Assembly (NCBI RefSeq): GCF_019703515.2
Contig: NC_059382.1
Location: 13,991,001 to 14,055,000, forward strand
Reading direction: 5' to 3'
Length of the DNA: 64,000 nucleotides
Source of the DNA: Myxocyprinus asiaticus
Lineage: Eukaryota; Chordata; Actinopteri; Cypriniformes; Catostomidae
Shown here: positions 22,741 through 33,480 of the stretch, one piece after another
Numbering within the stretch: position 1 is the first letter of the stretch
Layout: the number at the start of each line of letters is the position of its first letter
Translations under genes and position numbers: made by a program
The notes under the pieces: model-generated
The model's database searches: none
What the model was told of the DNA's origin: nothing
What the model saw: only the letters and a program-made list of their open reading frames with translations

Positions 22741-23078
22741 CTGCCCTGTGTGGCAGATGCTATTTACATTGGGTTGCAAGTAGACACTCCATTTATGGCA
22801 TTATAAGCTTCACATTTCTGTGTTTCCAAAAATTGGCCACATTCACTTTCATTGTCCCCTTTTACTTTCATTGTAAGTGTCTCACTGTAACCTCATTTTT
22901 TTGCTTTTTGTTTTTTGCTTCAAATGAGTCGAAATAATTTTTTTGTGGTAATCAGCATTATGCTACAAATGCTGTTGATTGAGCTTAACGTGTATTGAAC
23001 TTAAGATTGTTGACATTCTTTTTTAGCTAACACTGTGTCTATTGCACTCCAGTGTAAATAGCATTTGCCACACAGTGT
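22741..23078. repeat. MITE with about 45-bp inverted ends
   Basis: The left arm (22741-22786) contains GTGTGGCAGATGCTATTTAC. The right arm (23033-23078) contains GTAAATAGCATTTGCCACAC, its near-exact inverse, and the match extends through AGTAGACAC / GTGTCTATT. There is no ORF. Confidence 0.7.
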
Positions 23079-23967
23079 GCAGGGGCGGGTTTATGCAACT
23101 GACCAATCCGGGGCCCCATTTCGAAAATTTTTGCTTAAAAAATTACAAAAAATTTATTTTAAAACATAATTTTAAATGCATCCTATCAGACATTTTTGCC
23201 AAGTACATTCAAAATGTTTAATGAAATAAAAATCTAGTTAAAGATAATGAATGCATGTTTTCCAGTTTTTCCACAATACAATGATAAAAAAGCAATATTT
23301 ACCTACATTTATTTTTACAAAACACTTTTTGTTTTCTTTCTTCTTTTTTAATGAACAGGGTGTGCAAAACCTACTAATTCACTCAATAACATTTTGGAAT
23401 TCAGTTGTTATTTATTCTTATTATAACCCATCACTTATTTATTAATGTCCAGTGTGTCATTATAACATGATGCAGTATAATTATTATTATTATGAGGATT
23501 TGTTGTATACAATAGTAATATACTGTATATCTGTCTTATTTCATTTATTATCACCTTATTTTCTGATGCTGCAGTGTATTGTTGACCATGTTGCAGAAGG
23601 CTGTATTTATTGTAAGCACAGTAGGCAACATTCGTAACAGTATTGTAACAGTAAACAAGGCACGCGTGGCCCCACACTAGAGGAGAAGGAATAAAAAACC
23701 ATTGCCGTTTATCAAGCGCTGAAACTACCGAGGTAAAGATAGTTTCAGACTGGATATTCAACGGATATTTGCTCGGTCAAACCTCAATAGCTTTCAAACC
23801 AGTTGAGCCACAGACTCCAAATAAGTGTCATGATGTTGGAAAAATTGTACACAACATTGCACAGGTCTTATTTTCATGATTCGGACATTAATTCACTTTC
23901 CAAAGCTAATAAACGTGAAAATGTGAGCAGCATTCCGTATTCCTAGTTCAATTAGTTAGGCAGCATA
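23079..23967. other. AT-rich, no feature seen
   Basis: AT-rich sequence with no exon or repeat that I recognise. The reading frames here are chance frames. Confidence 0.35.
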
Positions 23968-24722
23968 GGGTCAGAATGTTCACTGACTATCCTGCTATAT
24001 TGCACACCCTTTACTTTGTCCATTTTCATCTCATGTTATTTTACATGAATTTGATAAACTTTCTAATTTAAATGCTGTTTGGTCATGTGACCTACTGACC
24101 TCAACCAAGGGTCAGAAAGTCCACTGACTACCCTTCTATATTGCACACCCTTTAGTTTGTCCATTTTCATCTCACACTATTTTACATTAATTTTTTAATC
24201 TTTCTCATTTCAATAGTTCCTTGGTCATGTGACCTACTGACTTCATACAAGGGTCAGAATGTTCATTGACTATCCTTCTATATTGCACACCCTTTAGTTT
24301 TTCCATTTTCATCTCACATGATTTTATGATTTTTTTTAACTTTCTAATTTCAATAGCTCCTTGGTCATGTGACATACTGACATCAACCAAGGTTCAAAAT
24401 GTCCACTGAATATCCTGCTATATTGCACACCCTTTACATTGTCCATTTTCATCTCACGTGATTTAACATGAATTTTATAAATGTTCTAATTTCAATAGCT
24501 CTTTGGTCATGTGACCTACTGTCCTCAAACAAGGGTCAGAATGTGCACTGACTACCCTTCTATATTGCACACCCTTTAGTTTGTCTGTTTTCATCTCACT
24601 TTATTTTACATTAATTTTTTAATCTTTCTCATTCAATAGCTCCTTGGTCATTTGACCTACTGACCTCAAACAAGGGTCAGAATGTTCATTGACTACCCTT
24701 CTATATTGCACATACTTTAGTT
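23968..24722. repeat. Minisatellite, about 141-bp period, over five copies
   Basis: The anchor GGTCATGTGA recurs at 24081, 24223, 24363, 24505 and (with one change) 24646, spacings 142, 140, 142 and 141. Each unit also holds GGGTCAGAATGTTCACTGAC-like and CTATATTGCACACCCTTTA. Units differ by a few percent, so the array is not very recent. Confidence 0.9.
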
Positions 24723-24742
24723 CAGAGGTGCCCAAACTTATC

Positions 24743-25231
24743 TGTCAGTTTCTGTTGGTTGGCATGAGCGCATGTTGCCTATTGTCTTAGCGATATGCGC
24801 TCGTACCATGTCATTTTTGTGAGAGCATGTGGCTTTATTTTGTTTCTGTTTTGCCTCGTGCCTCTCTGTCTTGCATCATACTCCACCTCCTTGTTTGCTT
24901 ATTATTAGTTCATTAGTCACACCTGCCCTGCTTGTTAACCTGTTTGATTTCTCTCCCTATTTTAGTCTCGTGTGTGCTGTCCAGTGCCAGTTCGTCTTGT
25001 TCCTCAGCCTTGTCTTCAGTCTTGTTCGAGTCGGTCCTGTTCCCTGTCCAGTCTGTCCTGTGTGTTTTTTCCTTTTTGCTCTAGCCCAGCCCACTCTTGT
25101 TTTTACCATCCTTTACCTAGTTTTTTTCCCCTTTGGGGTAGTTTGAGTTTTTGCCTTTGTTTATTTTTGTATTAATAAAGCTTTTTGTTTCTTGCTCCTC
25201 GTTTGGGTCCTGCCTCTACTGATTTGTGACA
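24743..25231 (+). mobile_element. Solo-LTR-like element
   Basis: Starts TGTCAG and ends TTGTGACA, about 490 bp, with a pyrimidine-rich interior and ATTAATAAAGC near its 3' end, as expected for an LTR polyadenylation signal. A related sequence lies at 28789-29308. I could not find a matching target duplication, so the borders are provisional. Confidence 0.5.
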
Positions 25232-25736
25232 GCCAAATGTAATATAAATTAACTTGAACAAAACAATGTCTGCACAAAATGTTTTCAGGCTAATTCTTTA
25301 GGGAATTTCAGATAGGAACATTGTGGACAGATAAGACATGATGTACCTGGTTATAATGTAACATGATCTACTGTGACACTCACTACAAAGCTGAGTATTT
25401 AGACACTTAGTTATTTAACCCTTTAAACTCTGTGGGGCCAGGAACGTGTAATAGGTTTACACTTAAAATCTGAACGTCCCCAGATACACAAGTCAGTCAT
25501 GTGGTACCATCTGAAATCTTAGAATGAATCAATCTGAACTCTTCACTAAACTCCATCACTTTTGCATTTATGTTGCACACAGGGGTGTCTCTAGGATTTC
25601 AAAACATCAGGGGCAGAGGTCAAAACATTAAGGACTGAGGGTATCCATTAAAACCTGGAAAATTGAATTTAATTAATACCTAATTAAGACCTAGTTATTA
25701 GGACTTATTATTAGAACTAGTTACTTATTATAGAAC
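25232..25736. other. No feature seen
   Basis: No exon seen. 25670-25740 has short repeated TTATTAGAACTAG words next to the insertion site of the following LTR element. Confidence 0.4.
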
Positions 25737-25741
25737 TAGTT

Positions 25742-26066
25742 TGTGGCATGGGGGGGGGGGCGTGGTCATGTGTCGGTCTGCGGGAGAGAGAGAGCGGTAA
25801 GGCTCGTCACCTGGCTCATAATTATCTCTAACACCTGTCTCTCATTATAGTGATTGTGGAGGGAGATTTAAAAGGCATGCCAGAGCATCAGAGAGCGGAG
25901 AGAGTGTCCTAAAGCACAACAGCCAGAGTGTCTTGGAGTGTGCCACATTTATTTAACCCTGTTTATCTCAGTGTGTGTCAGAAAAACTGCTAATTAAAGA
26001 ACTGAACTTGAACCTGCTTCGTTGTCTTCTGACTCCTCAATTGCCAGAACTAAGGACATTTTCACA
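25742..26066 (+). repeat. Copy 1 5' LTR
   Basis: 325 bp with ATTTAAAAGG as a TATA-like element and CTAATTAAAG near the 3' end. Confidence 0.88.
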
Positions 26067-26086
26067 GTGGTGCCGAGAACCCGGTT

Positions 26087-26790
26087 TTGGAGGAGAATGC
26101 TGTTATGGAGTCCTCACCGCTGGGTGAAGTTTTCAAGACCCTCACCAGCATTCAGCAGTCACAACATCAGGCCCTCATGGAGGTACGCCGGGAGCAGGAA
26201 CAACACTTTGAAGTCTTGCTCCAGGCACAAGTGGAGGACCGGCAGGTGCTCCAGAGCTTGATCGCCAGGGAGGGGGCTGGTGCTGTGACCTCCTCTGAGC
26301 CTGTTCCACCAGTGGCCCTGACAAAGATGGGGCCAAACGACGATCTTTGAAAAGACAGCAGAGGTTTGGAGGTGGCCTCCCGATCAGTGGGTGGCCCGCC
26401 TGTTGCCCCTGCTCTCCAGGGAGGCGCAGTTGGCGGCACAACAACTTCCCGCCGCCAGCCTCCTGGATTACAGCCACCTAAGAAAGGTCATCCAGCAATG
26501 GGTCGGTCGGACCCCGGAGCAGAGTCGACAGCTTTTCCGCTCTTTGTGCTTTGGGAAGGACGGCCGCCCATTCACTTTTGTGCAGCAGCTCCGTGACACC
26601 TGCCGGAAATGGCTGCTGGTGAGGGGAACCCGCGGCATCGTGGAAGTCATTGATCTGGTGGTACTGGAGCAGTTCATCTCCCAACTTCCTCGAGGCATGT
26701 CCGAGTTTGTCCAGTGCCACTGCCGGCATCGCTGGAGGAAGCTGTCCAGCTGGCAGAGGACTACATGGTAGCATTCCCAGGAGGCAATGA
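26087..26790 (+). pseudogene. Gmr1-like copy 1 gag
   Basis: The frame starts MEENAVMESSPLGEVFKTL with a predicted coiled segment rich in Gln and Glu ('QQSQHQALMEVRREQEQ'). It stops at 26350 after 'MGPNDDL', because about 17 bases present in copy 3 (47311-46910) are missing. The gag continues in another frame (26391-26771: 'LLPLLSREAQLAAQQLPAAS', 'VGRTPEQSRQLFRSLCFGKD', 'LVVLEQFISQLPRG'), a SCAN-like helical capsid-type region. This is the capsid precursor of the element and is inactive here. Confidence 0.8.
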
Positions 26791-27000
26791 AGCAGTTTCT
26801 TCTCTATCATCTCTCTCTTCTCTCTCTCCACCCCCTGTGCCTCATGTTCCCTCCCCTCTCCCATGCCTCTCACTCCCACCCAGTTCCCCCTCCTTGGAGG
26901 TGGGGGGAGCCCCGCCCAAACCCCGCCCAAATTCCGCCCCCGGTCCAGAGAACCCTTCCCCTTGTCTGTCTCTCCTACTCCCCCTGTCTCCCTCCGCTAT

Positions 27001-27689
27001 CCCCTCCAGGTTGGCGAGACCGCCCCCATGAGTGCGGAAGGAAGACCTCGGCCGGTCTACTGGAGCTGCGGGGAAACCGGACACAGCCAGGAGCGGTGCC
27101 AGTAATGGAGGTTGGGACACTGGTCCGTATCCCCGACGCTCCACAGGTTGCCCCCAATTGGGCAGGTGCATATCGGATACCAGTAAGAGTAAAAGGGGAT
27201 ACACATCAAGCTTTGGTGAAAAATAAACTGGTGAGGGTGAGGTATGTGCATGGTGACATTCACAAGTATCCGGTGGTTACCATTGAGTTACGATTCAGGG
27301 GGAAAAGGCATAGAGTCGAGGCTGTGGTTAATCCCCGCCTCACCCATCCATTAATTCTGGGAAACAATTGGCCCGGCTTTAAAAATCTATTGAGGGTAAT
27401 GTGTGTGGATGGGTCCTGCAAAATAGTGGCGTGGGGTGTGACGTGCGATACGATGGCTGGTGAGGTGGTGCCTGGGCCGTCAACGGCGGCTCCGCATCAG
27501 GATAACACAGACGAGGGAATTCCCGTTCTCAGGGGCTTCCCTGAGGGGGATTTCCCTCTGGAGCAGTCGCGTGACGAGTCCCTCAAGCACACCTTTGACC
27601 AAGTGAAAGTAATTGATGGTCAACTGTTCCAGCCCGGGGTTGCACTCACATACCCGTACTTTTCTATTATCAAAGAGCAGTTGTATTGA
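27001..27689 (+). pseudogene. Gmr1-like copy 1 nucleocapsid knuckle and protease remnant
   Basis: A zinc-knuckle-like 'YWSCGETGHSQERC' occurs at about 27058-27105, but the first Cys of the CCHC pattern is Tyr. In the frame 26787-27689 follow 'AYRIPVRVKGDTHQALV' and 'RLTHPLILGNNWPGF', typical of the aspartic protease of this family, but the segment carrying the catalytic Asp-Thr/Ser-Gly is absent: the text goes from HQALV straight to 'KNKLVRVRYVHGD'. The frame then reads 'GDFPLEQSRDESLKHTFDQV' and stops at 27689, just before the site where the integrase starts in other copies. Confidence 0.75.
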
Positions 27690-27791
27690 GTGACGCAGGA
27701 CACTCAAACTAAAGAGAATACAACTCAGCTGTTAATACCAATAATGTAGACAGGCCGGATGTTGCCCCGGTCTGAGTCAGCGGTGGGGGCA

Positions 27792-28124
27792 TGTGTCATG
27801 GGGGGCGAGGTCATGTGTCGGTCTGCGGGAGAGAGCAGTAAGGCTAGTCACCTGGCTCATAATTATCTCTTAACACCTGTCTCTCATTATAGTGATGGCG
27901 GAGGGAGAATTAAAAGGCACGCCAGAGCATCAGAGAGTGGAGAGAGTGTCCTAAAGCACAACAGCCAGAGCGTCTTGGAGTGTGCCACATTTATTTAACC
28001 TTGTTTATCTCCAACGACGGTTACCATTGTGTGTGTCAGAAAAACTGCTAATTAAAGAACTGACCTTGAACATGCTTCGCTGTCTCCTGACTCCTCCATT
28101 GCCAGAACTAAGAACATTTTCACA
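27792..28124 (+). repeat. Copy 1 3' LTR
   Basis: 333 bp, collinear with the 5' LTR apart from indels, including extra bases CAACGACGGTTACCATTG near 28013-28030. Confidence 0.88.
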
Positions 28125-28129
28125 TAGTT

Positions 28130-28788
28130 ATAATAGTCTGACTGTACCCATGAGTAGACCACTTTACTAAGTTGGAACTGTGCTAGTGAAAATGTTGGTT
28201 TCCTACTCTGTAACAAATATTATTTTCCTTTTATCAGACTTAATGATATAAGTAATGTTTAGGAATAACTGAAGGCAAACAATGTCTTTTTAATTTTTCT
28301 AACAGAACACAGGCCTATAACACAGGAGGAAAACTTTGTCCATAATTTGTCCATAAGTCTTGGAGGTTTAGAATGTTAAACCCATTTATGTTCTTGCCCT
28401 TATATTTACAGTGCAATGCCATAATCACAGGTAAGACAATGGATGGCTCCTCCTTACAGTGGTTCAGAATGCTATTCTGAGATGAGGGTTGGCGTTGTTT
28501 TGGATTATGTCTTGGTTAATATTAAACAAACTGACAAGATACACCTTAGATAAAAAAACTACAAAGTTTAATTCTACCATGTATTGCAGTTAGCGCTTAG
28601 ACTAACTGGCACTATTCGTTAACTTCCAGCTGCAATAGGTAGATCACAGGCTATCTTCATCATCATTAGCTATTAAAGCGATGCCTCCAATGTCTTTCCT
28701 CTGTTTGCAATTATTGCTCTTAAAAACATAAAACTATTTTCAAATTAGTCATTAGATTTTGCCTGTGCTGTGTGTACGGGTCAAATGG
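28130..28788. other. No feature seen
   Basis: AT-rich sequence upstream of the CYP2 pseudogene. No first-exon promoter comparable to 51041 was found. Confidence 0.35.
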
Positions 28789-29308
28789 TGTCAGGGTTCA
28801 GCCACTTCTGTTGGTTTTGTTCATAGTTTTTTTGTGGCTGCATTCTGACACTCATGTTTTGTGTCATGTTGTGTGAACACAGGCTTTGTTTGGTTTTCAT
28901 AGCCATGTGTTCTTATGTCTTGTCATTTGTTGTGTGAGTGCACTTGGCTTTCTGTTTTCTCATTGTCATATGCACTCATGTCAGTTCAGTCATGAGTGAT
29001 GCCCCGTCCTCTTGCTTCTTCCCTATTTAACCTGCCTGTGCTCTCTGTCTCTTGCCAGTTCGTCGTGTCTGTTTGCTCCTGCTCTGGGAGCCTCATTCCT
29101 GTTCCCTTGCTGGTTCGGACCCATTTGGCTCTGGACCGAGTGGCCTGTGGAATTTCCTCTCTCCAGCTCAGCCAGTCTTATCGACTCACTGCCCTGGGAC
29201 TGTGTTTATCCCCTTTGGGGTAATTTTTTAAAAATTATTATTTTGTATTAATATAGCCCATTCACTGCTACTCTGCGCTTGAGTCCTCACATCTCAACTC
29301 ATCTAACA
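28789..29308 (+). mobile_element. Solo-LTR-like element abutting CYP2 pseudogene
   Basis: Starts TGTCAGGGTT, ends CATCTAACA, about 520 bp, with an interior like the element at 24743 and TATTAATATAGCC in place of a polyadenylation signal. Its right end sits about 50 bp from the remaining part of CYP2 exon 1, so this insertion or a linked deletion could have removed the gene's promoter and N-terminus. No clear target duplication was found. Confidence 0.45.
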
Positions 29309-29695
29309 AAGGATTTTTAATTGGATCACGTATAGAAATGATTGGAGTTTGGAAATGTTCGGAGGTCTGCCTCCAGGACCCCCTCCTAGACCACTGCTGG
29401 GGAATATATTTCAATTTGATGTAAAGGGACCCTACAAGTATTACCAAGAGGTTAGTATTCAATGGTTAAAGTTGTGCTTTATGATTGTTTTAGACTTACA
29501 AGGATGTGCGTGGAGGATTTATGACAATTACTTGAGCAGGTAGACTTCAACTAGAATATTTTGACAACCTGATACTAAATTAAAAAAAAATTTATTCTTA
29601 TTTTTTGTTTTAGTCATGCTCATCTTTGGCATGATTCTTGGTCTCACTCCCTTAATGAATGCACTACACAAGAATAAAACTTGTGATTTCTAAAA

Positions 29696-29850
29696 GTGAT
29701 TTATAAGGGCTGGTCTTGACAAATATTGACAAATCAAATAGACTGAAACTTATATAATAATATAATATAATATAAATATAAATGTAAAATATAAAAAGTA
29801 TCAGTCTATTTGATTTTTCAACATTTTTCAAGAACAGCCATTATAAATCA
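29696..29850. repeat. Short MITE with about 50-bp inverted arms
   Basis: Left arm GTGATTTATAAGGGCTG...TCAAATAGACTGA; right arm contains TCAGTCTATTTGA and CAGCCATTATAAATCAC. The middle is AT-rich. It lies in pseudogene intron 1. Confidence 0.75.
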
Positions 29851-30930
29851 CATTCTATAGGTCTTACTGATGCCTGGTCTGGATCTTATCCTTTCAGAAT
29901 TTGTCAGATGTATTCTGTTAATGTTTGATAATATGATACTATTGGTCCTCAGTTTAACTCAGTTTCAGTAGTGCCATTCACAACACAATTGCTTTCAAAT
30001 CATCTTTACAGAAAATAGAGCCAAATATTATTTAGTTACATAATGTGTACTACCAATCACATGTGAATTTAATACATATAAAAAGTTATTACATATGGTA
30101 ATTACATGACAATTATTTATTTGTATGTATAATGATTTATTTATAGTCTTTGAAGTCCATCTGAAAAGAACTGGAGTGGCAGTAGCAGTGGTCAGTGATG
30201 CTTCCTTTGATGTCTGGCACATGGGCTGTAGTTGGCAGAGGCATTGCTCAGCAATACAGATGAGATGGGAGTGGTGAAATGAAGCTAGAACGAGAGCTAG
30301 ATCAGACACAGAAGCTAATGACTAATGTAGCATAACATATTTCCCTCTCACATGAATACCATTATATTGACTCCATTAATGTTATTCCTTTAGTTTAGTA
30401 AGAAATATGGCTCTGTTGGCTGGCAAACACTCCTGTGGTGATTATTTCTGGACATTAATCCCTGAAGGACACCATGATTGGTCTTGGTGAAGAATTCAGT
30501 GGCAGGGCCAACTATTTCCTGACTATGAAGGCCACCCTTGGGTATGGTGAGATCACTTCATGCTGACTTTAATTTGATTAAAAGATTTTCTCTTTAATCT
30601 GTGTTTTTGGTGAATTAAAAGGGGTGCGGATGGTTATTTTTAATTACAATGGAATATCCTTACCCTTGACTAGAATAGAAATGTGTAGTTTATCTGATGT
30701 AAGAAGACAAGAGGTGCTCTTAACATTGCTTCTGCATACAGGTGTTATGTCCCCCAGTGGACACCGATGGAGGGAGATGTGCAGGTTCACTCTTACTACA
30801 CTGAAGAACTTTGGAATGGGTCACAGGAGCATTGAGTAAAAAGTCAGGGAGGAGGCTCAGAATCTTGTGAAAATGTTTAAAAAATGTGAAGGTAAATCAT
30901 TGGTTGCATGTCATCTAATTATCAATTGAC

Positions 30931-31720
30931 ATTAAAGGGTTAGTTCACCCAAAAATGAAAATTCTCTCATGATTTATGTACCTTTAAGCCATCCCAGATG
31001 TGTATGACTTTCCTTCTTCAGCAAAACCGAAGCGAAGATTTTTCTAAGCACATTTCAGCTCTTTTTGTTCATACAATGCAAGTAAACAGGTGCTATCAGG
31101 CTGCTGGCTATTTGACAGCATATTTAGGCAGCATAAAAGTAATCCACACAACTTCAGTCGATCAATTAATGTCTTCTTAAGCAAATCGATAGATTGGTGT
31201 AAGAAACAAATCGGTAACTAAAACATTTTTTACTTTAAATCGTTGCTTCTGGCCAGCGCTGGGATGCTGTTTGAAATTAACTAACTCTCTCGCGACGTTC
31301 GTTCCTGTGCTGTATACAAAGTACACGCTTCCGACTTCTCGCGTGAACACGCCATAGCGCTTATGTCACTGATGCGTTGGCTGCTGGTAGGAAGCGATTT
31401 TTTAAAGTTAATTTAATTTAAGTTTTAATTATCGATTTGTTTCTTACACCAACCTATTGATTTGCTTCAAAATAAATTAATTGATTGACTGGAGTTGTGT
31501 GGATTACATTTATGCTGCCTAAATATGCCTATTGGATTGTCAAATAGCCAGCAGCCTAATGGCACCTGTTTACTTAGATTGTATGGACAAACTGAGCTGA
31601 AATCTGCTAATACAAATCTTCACTTTGGTTCTGCTGAAGAAGGAAAGTCATACACATCTGGGATGGCTTAAAGGTAAGTAAATCATGAGATTAAAATTTT
31701 TTGTTGAACTAACCCATTAA
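30931..31720. repeat. Foldback MITE, GTTCACCCAAAA family, copy 2 (long arms)
   Basis: Left end TTAAAGGGTTAGTTCACCC; right end GTTGAACTAACCCATTAA. The arms pair over about 300 bp (for example ATTTAGGCAGCATAAA with TTTATGCTGCCTAAAT). It sits in intron 3 of the CYP2 pseudogene and carries no transposase. Confidence 0.8.
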
Positions 31721-31945
31721 CTGCAGTTTACTATAAAAATCTAATATTGCTTTACTGTGGTTTTTAGCAACTTGACCAATGTAGGTACAGAAATAAAAGG
31801 TTAGAGATAAAGGAAAGTAAATTACAAAGCCTATGGATCAAGCCTATGGAAAAATTGTAATGTAATCCATTTCACTAAGAAAAAGGACATATGACTAAAT
31901 GAGATCTGGCTAAGCCACTTTAGCACCCACTCTGATGTTACAGAG

Positions 31946-32432
31946 TGTCATGAACACCACTTCTGAAAATCCTCTCGTCTGCTACCGGAGGTCTCTCTCA
32001 CCTGAGTACTAACAATTTGACTACAAATCCCAGAACCCACATACCTGGTCTGATTGCACATACACCTGTTCCCCATTTCAAGGACTATTTAAGCGCTGAA
32101 CAAACCTAAGTCAATGCGAAGTCTTGTTTTGCCATGGCTACATTACTGAGCGTTTCTCCATTGTCTATTGCCTGCCTTCTGACCCTGGTTTGTCTATCTG
32201 GATATAGTTGTTACCTGTCTGCTGCCTGCCCTGACCATTTGCCTGTTTACTGACAACGTTTACCATTGCTGTTATCTGTCTGCTGCCTGCCCTGACCATT
32301 TGCCTGTTACTGACTTGCCATGTCTTCATTACTGCTGGTATTTCAACCCATGCCTGTTTGTACTCTGATTATTCTGCTGTTTAATAAACCACACATGGAT
32401 CTTATTCCCAGTCCTTCTGAGTCGTTGTTACA
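31946..32432 (+). mobile_element. Solo LTR with 5-bp target duplication
   Basis: Begins TGTCATGAACACC and ends CGTTGTTACA, with CAGAG on both sides (31941-31945 and 32433-32437). The interior has ATTTAAGCGC as a TATA-like box and TTTAATAAACC near the 3' end. A segment of about 55 bp (CTGTCTGCTGCCTGCCCTGA and neighbours) is tandemly duplicated at 32215-32310. It interrupts intron 3 of the CYP2 pseudogene. Confidence 0.85.
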
Positions 32433-32570
32433 CAGAGCATAGTGAATTTTATTTTATTTATAAAGCTCTGATTTCTAGATCTTAGGACATTGGCAGAAAT
32501 GGGGACATGACTGTGCATTCAGCCCTGCAGACATACTGTCTTTGGCCATAGGTTTGAATTTAATGATCCA

Positions 32571-33270
32571 GCAGCTGTGAACCCCCATTTGTTGCTCATG
32601 AAGATGAGGGCGCAAGACGATCTGGAGGCCTTTCCGGAGCTCTTTGAGCGCACGGCCCAAGCCCTGGAATGGCCGCGGGTGCATTGGGCAGTCCAACTCT
32701 TACCACTGCTGACCGGGGAGGCCCAACTCATGGCCCAACAGCTCCCGGTCGACAACCTCAGTGACATAAGCACTTAGGGGAATTCCCGCTGGGAATTTTC
32801 CTCTGGAGCAGATGCGAGATGAGACACTTAAGCACGCGTTTGACCAAGTAAAAGTAATTGATGGTTAACGCCTTCAGCCGTGCATTGCACTCACATATCC
32901 ATATTTCTCAATTATAAATGATCGGTCGTATCGAGTGATGCAGGACGCTCAAACAAAAGAAGATACGACCCAGTTGTTAGTACCAAGGAGCCGTTGGGAA
33001 ATGTTGTTCCAGGTGGCTCATTATAGTCCGATGGCAGGTCACTTGGGACAGGGGAAAACACTAAGCCATCTCATGTCCCGTTTCTATTGGCCGGGCATTC
33101 GCGGGATGTTAGCCGGTGGAGTACAACATGCCGTGAATGTCAGGTGGTGAATATGCCGGCCACTCCAAAAGCACCATTGCGCCCTCTTGATCGAGGTTCC
33201 CTTTGACAGAGTTGGCATGGACCTCGTTGGCCATTAGAACGGTCAGCACATGGACATCGCTTAGTATTGG
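32571..33270 (+). pseudogene. Gmr1-like element fragment: gag, protease end, integrase start
   Basis: 32577-32777 encodes part of the SCAN-like gag ('DDLEAFPELFERTAQALEW', 'LLPLLTGEAQLMAQQLP'). After an internal deletion come the protease tail ('DQVKVIDG') and the N-terminal zinc-binding region of the integrase (32935-33150: 'AHYSPMAGHLGQGKTLSHL', 'SRFYWPGIRGM', then Cys/His text out of frame). No RT lies between the protease tail and the integrase, which matches a PR-IN-RT order. No LTRs are attached. It replaces the end of CYP2 exon 4. Confidence 0.8.
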
Positions 33271-33289
33271 TTCAGGTGTACAATACAGT

Positions 33290-33480
33290 CTTCAAAGACA
33301 AAGGACAACTGTCTCTAGCAAGGACAGAAAGAGATGTGGAAGGCCAGATGTACAACTAAACAAGAAGATAAGTACATCAGAGTCTCTAGTTTGAGAAATA
33401 GACACCTTGCATGTCCTCAGCTGACAGCTTCATTGAATTCTACCCGCTCAACACCAGTTTCATGTACAACAGTAAAGAGC
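33290..33480 (+). pseudogene. Tc1 transposase N-terminal fragment
   Basis: Encodes 'TTKQEDKYIRVSSLRNR' and 'LTASLNSTRSTPVSC', nearly the same as the Tc1 relic at 8659-8949. Only the DNA-binding part is present. Confidence 0.75.

Larger units (their letters stand above)
25742..28124 (+). mobile_element. Gmr1-like LTR retrotransposon, internally deleted (copy 1)
   Basis: Two LTRs (25742-26066 and 27792-28124) begin TGTGGCATGG / TGTGTCATGG and end ATTTTCACA. The element is flanked by a 5-bp duplication TAGTT (25737-25741 and 28125-28129). A primer-binding-type site GTGGTGCCGAGAACCCGG follows the 5' LTR, and a purine run GGTGGGGGCA precedes the 3' LTR. Inside are gag and a protease remnant only; integrase, RT and RNase H are deleted. 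The LTRs differ by several indels, so the insertion is not recent. Same family as 32571-33270 and 44667-47647. Confidence 0.88.
29356..32570 (+). pseudogene. CYP2-family cytochrome P450 pseudogene
   Basis: Four remnant exons match exons 1-4 of the intact gene at 51152. Exon 1 (29356-29450) keeps '[14 protein letters not shown]' but lacks the membrane anchor and start. Exon 2 (30394-30546) has lost ten bases near 'GSV..WQTLL', shifting the frame. Exon 3 (30742-30891) keeps 'GHRWREMCRFTLTTLKNFGM' but has GAG-TAA, an in-frame stop where the intact gene has Glu-Glu. Exon 4 (about 32517-32570) has lost about 33 bases and ends abruptly at a Gmr1-like fragment. Exons 5-9, with the heme-binding Cys, are missing. 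Splice sites around exons 1-3 are still recognisable and intronic sequence also matches, so this is a duplicated gene, not a processed copy. Intron 3 has gained a MITE and a solo LTR. Confidence 0.92.

Noticed and set aside
23968..24722. Regular repeats considered as a CRISPR array
   Set aside because: The units are about 141 bp and contiguous with no unique spacers, in a vertebrate genome; this is a minisatellite.
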